This document shows positions 63,037-64,000 of a stretch of 64,000 nucleotides of DNA, one piece after another (the first letter of the stretch is position 1; each line of letters begins with the position of its first letter). Source of the DNA: Lepisosteus oculatus (taxonomy: Eukaryota > Chordata > Actinopteri > Semionotiformes > Lepisosteidae); the NCBI RefSeq assembly GCF_040954835.1, contig NC_090723.1, positions 6,024,001-6,088,000 on the forward strand. The letters are read 5' to 3'. Position numbers and translations under genes: made by a program. The notes beneath the pieces were generated by a model. The model worked only from the letters and a program-made list of their open reading frames with translations, ran no database searches and had not been told where the DNA came from.

Positions 63037-64000
63037 TACTTGTTTCTAGTTTTACTTGTTCCTTTGCACCTTAACCATGCAGCCGCAGCTACCTACTTGA
63101 ACTACTTCTTTTGATGGGAATTATTTCTGTGAGAGAAGCAAATGTTGTTGTGCCTGAATATTGATAGTAATTCGTGAGTCGCTGCTGAGACGATGCTGTG
63201 GGGGGCTCGTGAGTTCTGTCTCATGAGACCAGTTTGTCATATGGTTTCAAAAGTGCTGTATTACTGGACACTCTCAAAACTTACATAGGTAGATAGTGTA
63301 TTCATCTTATATGTCCATCTTTTTATGTGTCTCTCTCACTTTCTCCTGCTTCCACTGTCTCTCCACAGCCTAGACATATTCCAATACTGGGACTTTTGAA
63401 TGAGTGTGGGTAATTCTCTTGCACAACCTGAAGTAACCTACCTATATTGTTTCCTCCAGTCCCTTGGCATCTTGTTGCCTGTTTTATTTCTTGTAATGAG
63501 GGAACGCTAACTACAAGACTAGGGGTCTGTGAGAGAAACTGTTCCTGTGTTAATGACCTTCTGCGCTCCCAGACTCAAAGTCAGTGTGCTTTCACTGTAC
63601 TCAGCGTTGCAATAGAGTGCTTACTCCTTCTAAAATCCTCACAGCCTCTCTGGAGTTTGTAGTATTTAATATATTACTTTCCTTGATCTCTGGTCGCCTT
63701 CACTTATCTTGCAGACAGTTTCTTGTTTAAGTGGTGAATCACCAGTTGTTGGGGAAGAAATATATTTTTTCAAGATGAAAATCTAAAAGATGTTTGAAGT
63801 CTTTTAGAGCAACTGAAAAAGAGTCAAGGGCAATTTAGTCTGTTAAACTCTAGGATTATTGATTCAAGGATGTCACTGAGCCAGCTTTTAAGCGCTCTTG
63901 TGAAATCAGCATGGCTTAATGATTTTGCTACATTTCTTTATTGAGAAGTGTCTCCTTCTTCTTTGCTTAGTCTCTTAGCTGGAGCAGTGCACACATTTGA

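Larger units (their letters stand above)
58737..64000. other. intergenic region
   Basis: No coding exon is recognised. It contains a SINE-like copy (60270-60550), a poly-G/T patch (62305-62332) and a long inverted repeat (62905-63036). PLXDC1, the next gene after ARL5C in human, is not seen. Confidence 0.55.

Noticed and set aside
1-64000. CRISPR arrays, phage or retroviral coding regions
   Set aside because: No spaced identical repeats, and no reverse transcriptase, integrase, capsid or envelope-like reading frames were seen. All repeats present are SINE, MITE or simple repeats.

Overview
The window reads as nuclear DNA of a ray-finned fish: split vertebrate genes with GT-AG introns, (CA)n microsatellites, MITEs, and SINE families typical of fish genomes. 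Several repeats, such as a piece of the 'gaagccattcggcctc' type, remind me of gar, bowfin or sturgeon more than of derived teleosts. That last point is recollection, not proof. No bacterial, CRISPR or phage feature is present.

Layout. (1) 1-4962 is intron or upstream sequence of cacnb1. (2) 4963-27255, plus strand, holds exons 3 to 14 (human-like numbering) of cacnb1, the voltage-gated calcium channel beta-1 subunit. They include the alternative pair 7A/7B and both alternative C-termini, so the muscle-type (7A plus read-through end) and brain-type (7B plus long end) mRNAs can both be read from the DNA. (3) 27256-37500 is 3' UTR and/or intergenic DNA without a recognisable gene. (4) 37500-42745 holds arl5c, an ARF-like GTPase, complete in six exons. 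(5) 43241-45345 is a tRNA-Cys(GCA) cluster on the minus strand, with three intact and two degenerate copies and a tRNA-like relic at 45735. (6) 47569-50726, minus strand, is a four-exon gene for a secreted dickkopf-like protein with a TATA box. (7) 50727-64000 is mostly intergenic, with SINE copies, one further intact tRNA-Cys at 58665 and a long inverted repeat near 62900.

Cacnb1 next to arl5c matches human 17q12, where, as I recall, tRNA-Cys genes also lie beside ARL5C. The tRNA cluster therefore seems to be part of an old conserved block. The protein genes do not form a pathway: Cacnb1 traffics and gates CaV1 channels, Arl5c is a Golgi-type small GTPase relative, and the dickkopf-like protein is probably a Wnt-pathway modulator. 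Almost all long ORFs in this window are artefacts of repeats or read-through of exons. The real coding exons were found by matching frames across splice sites; every junction listed keeps phase.
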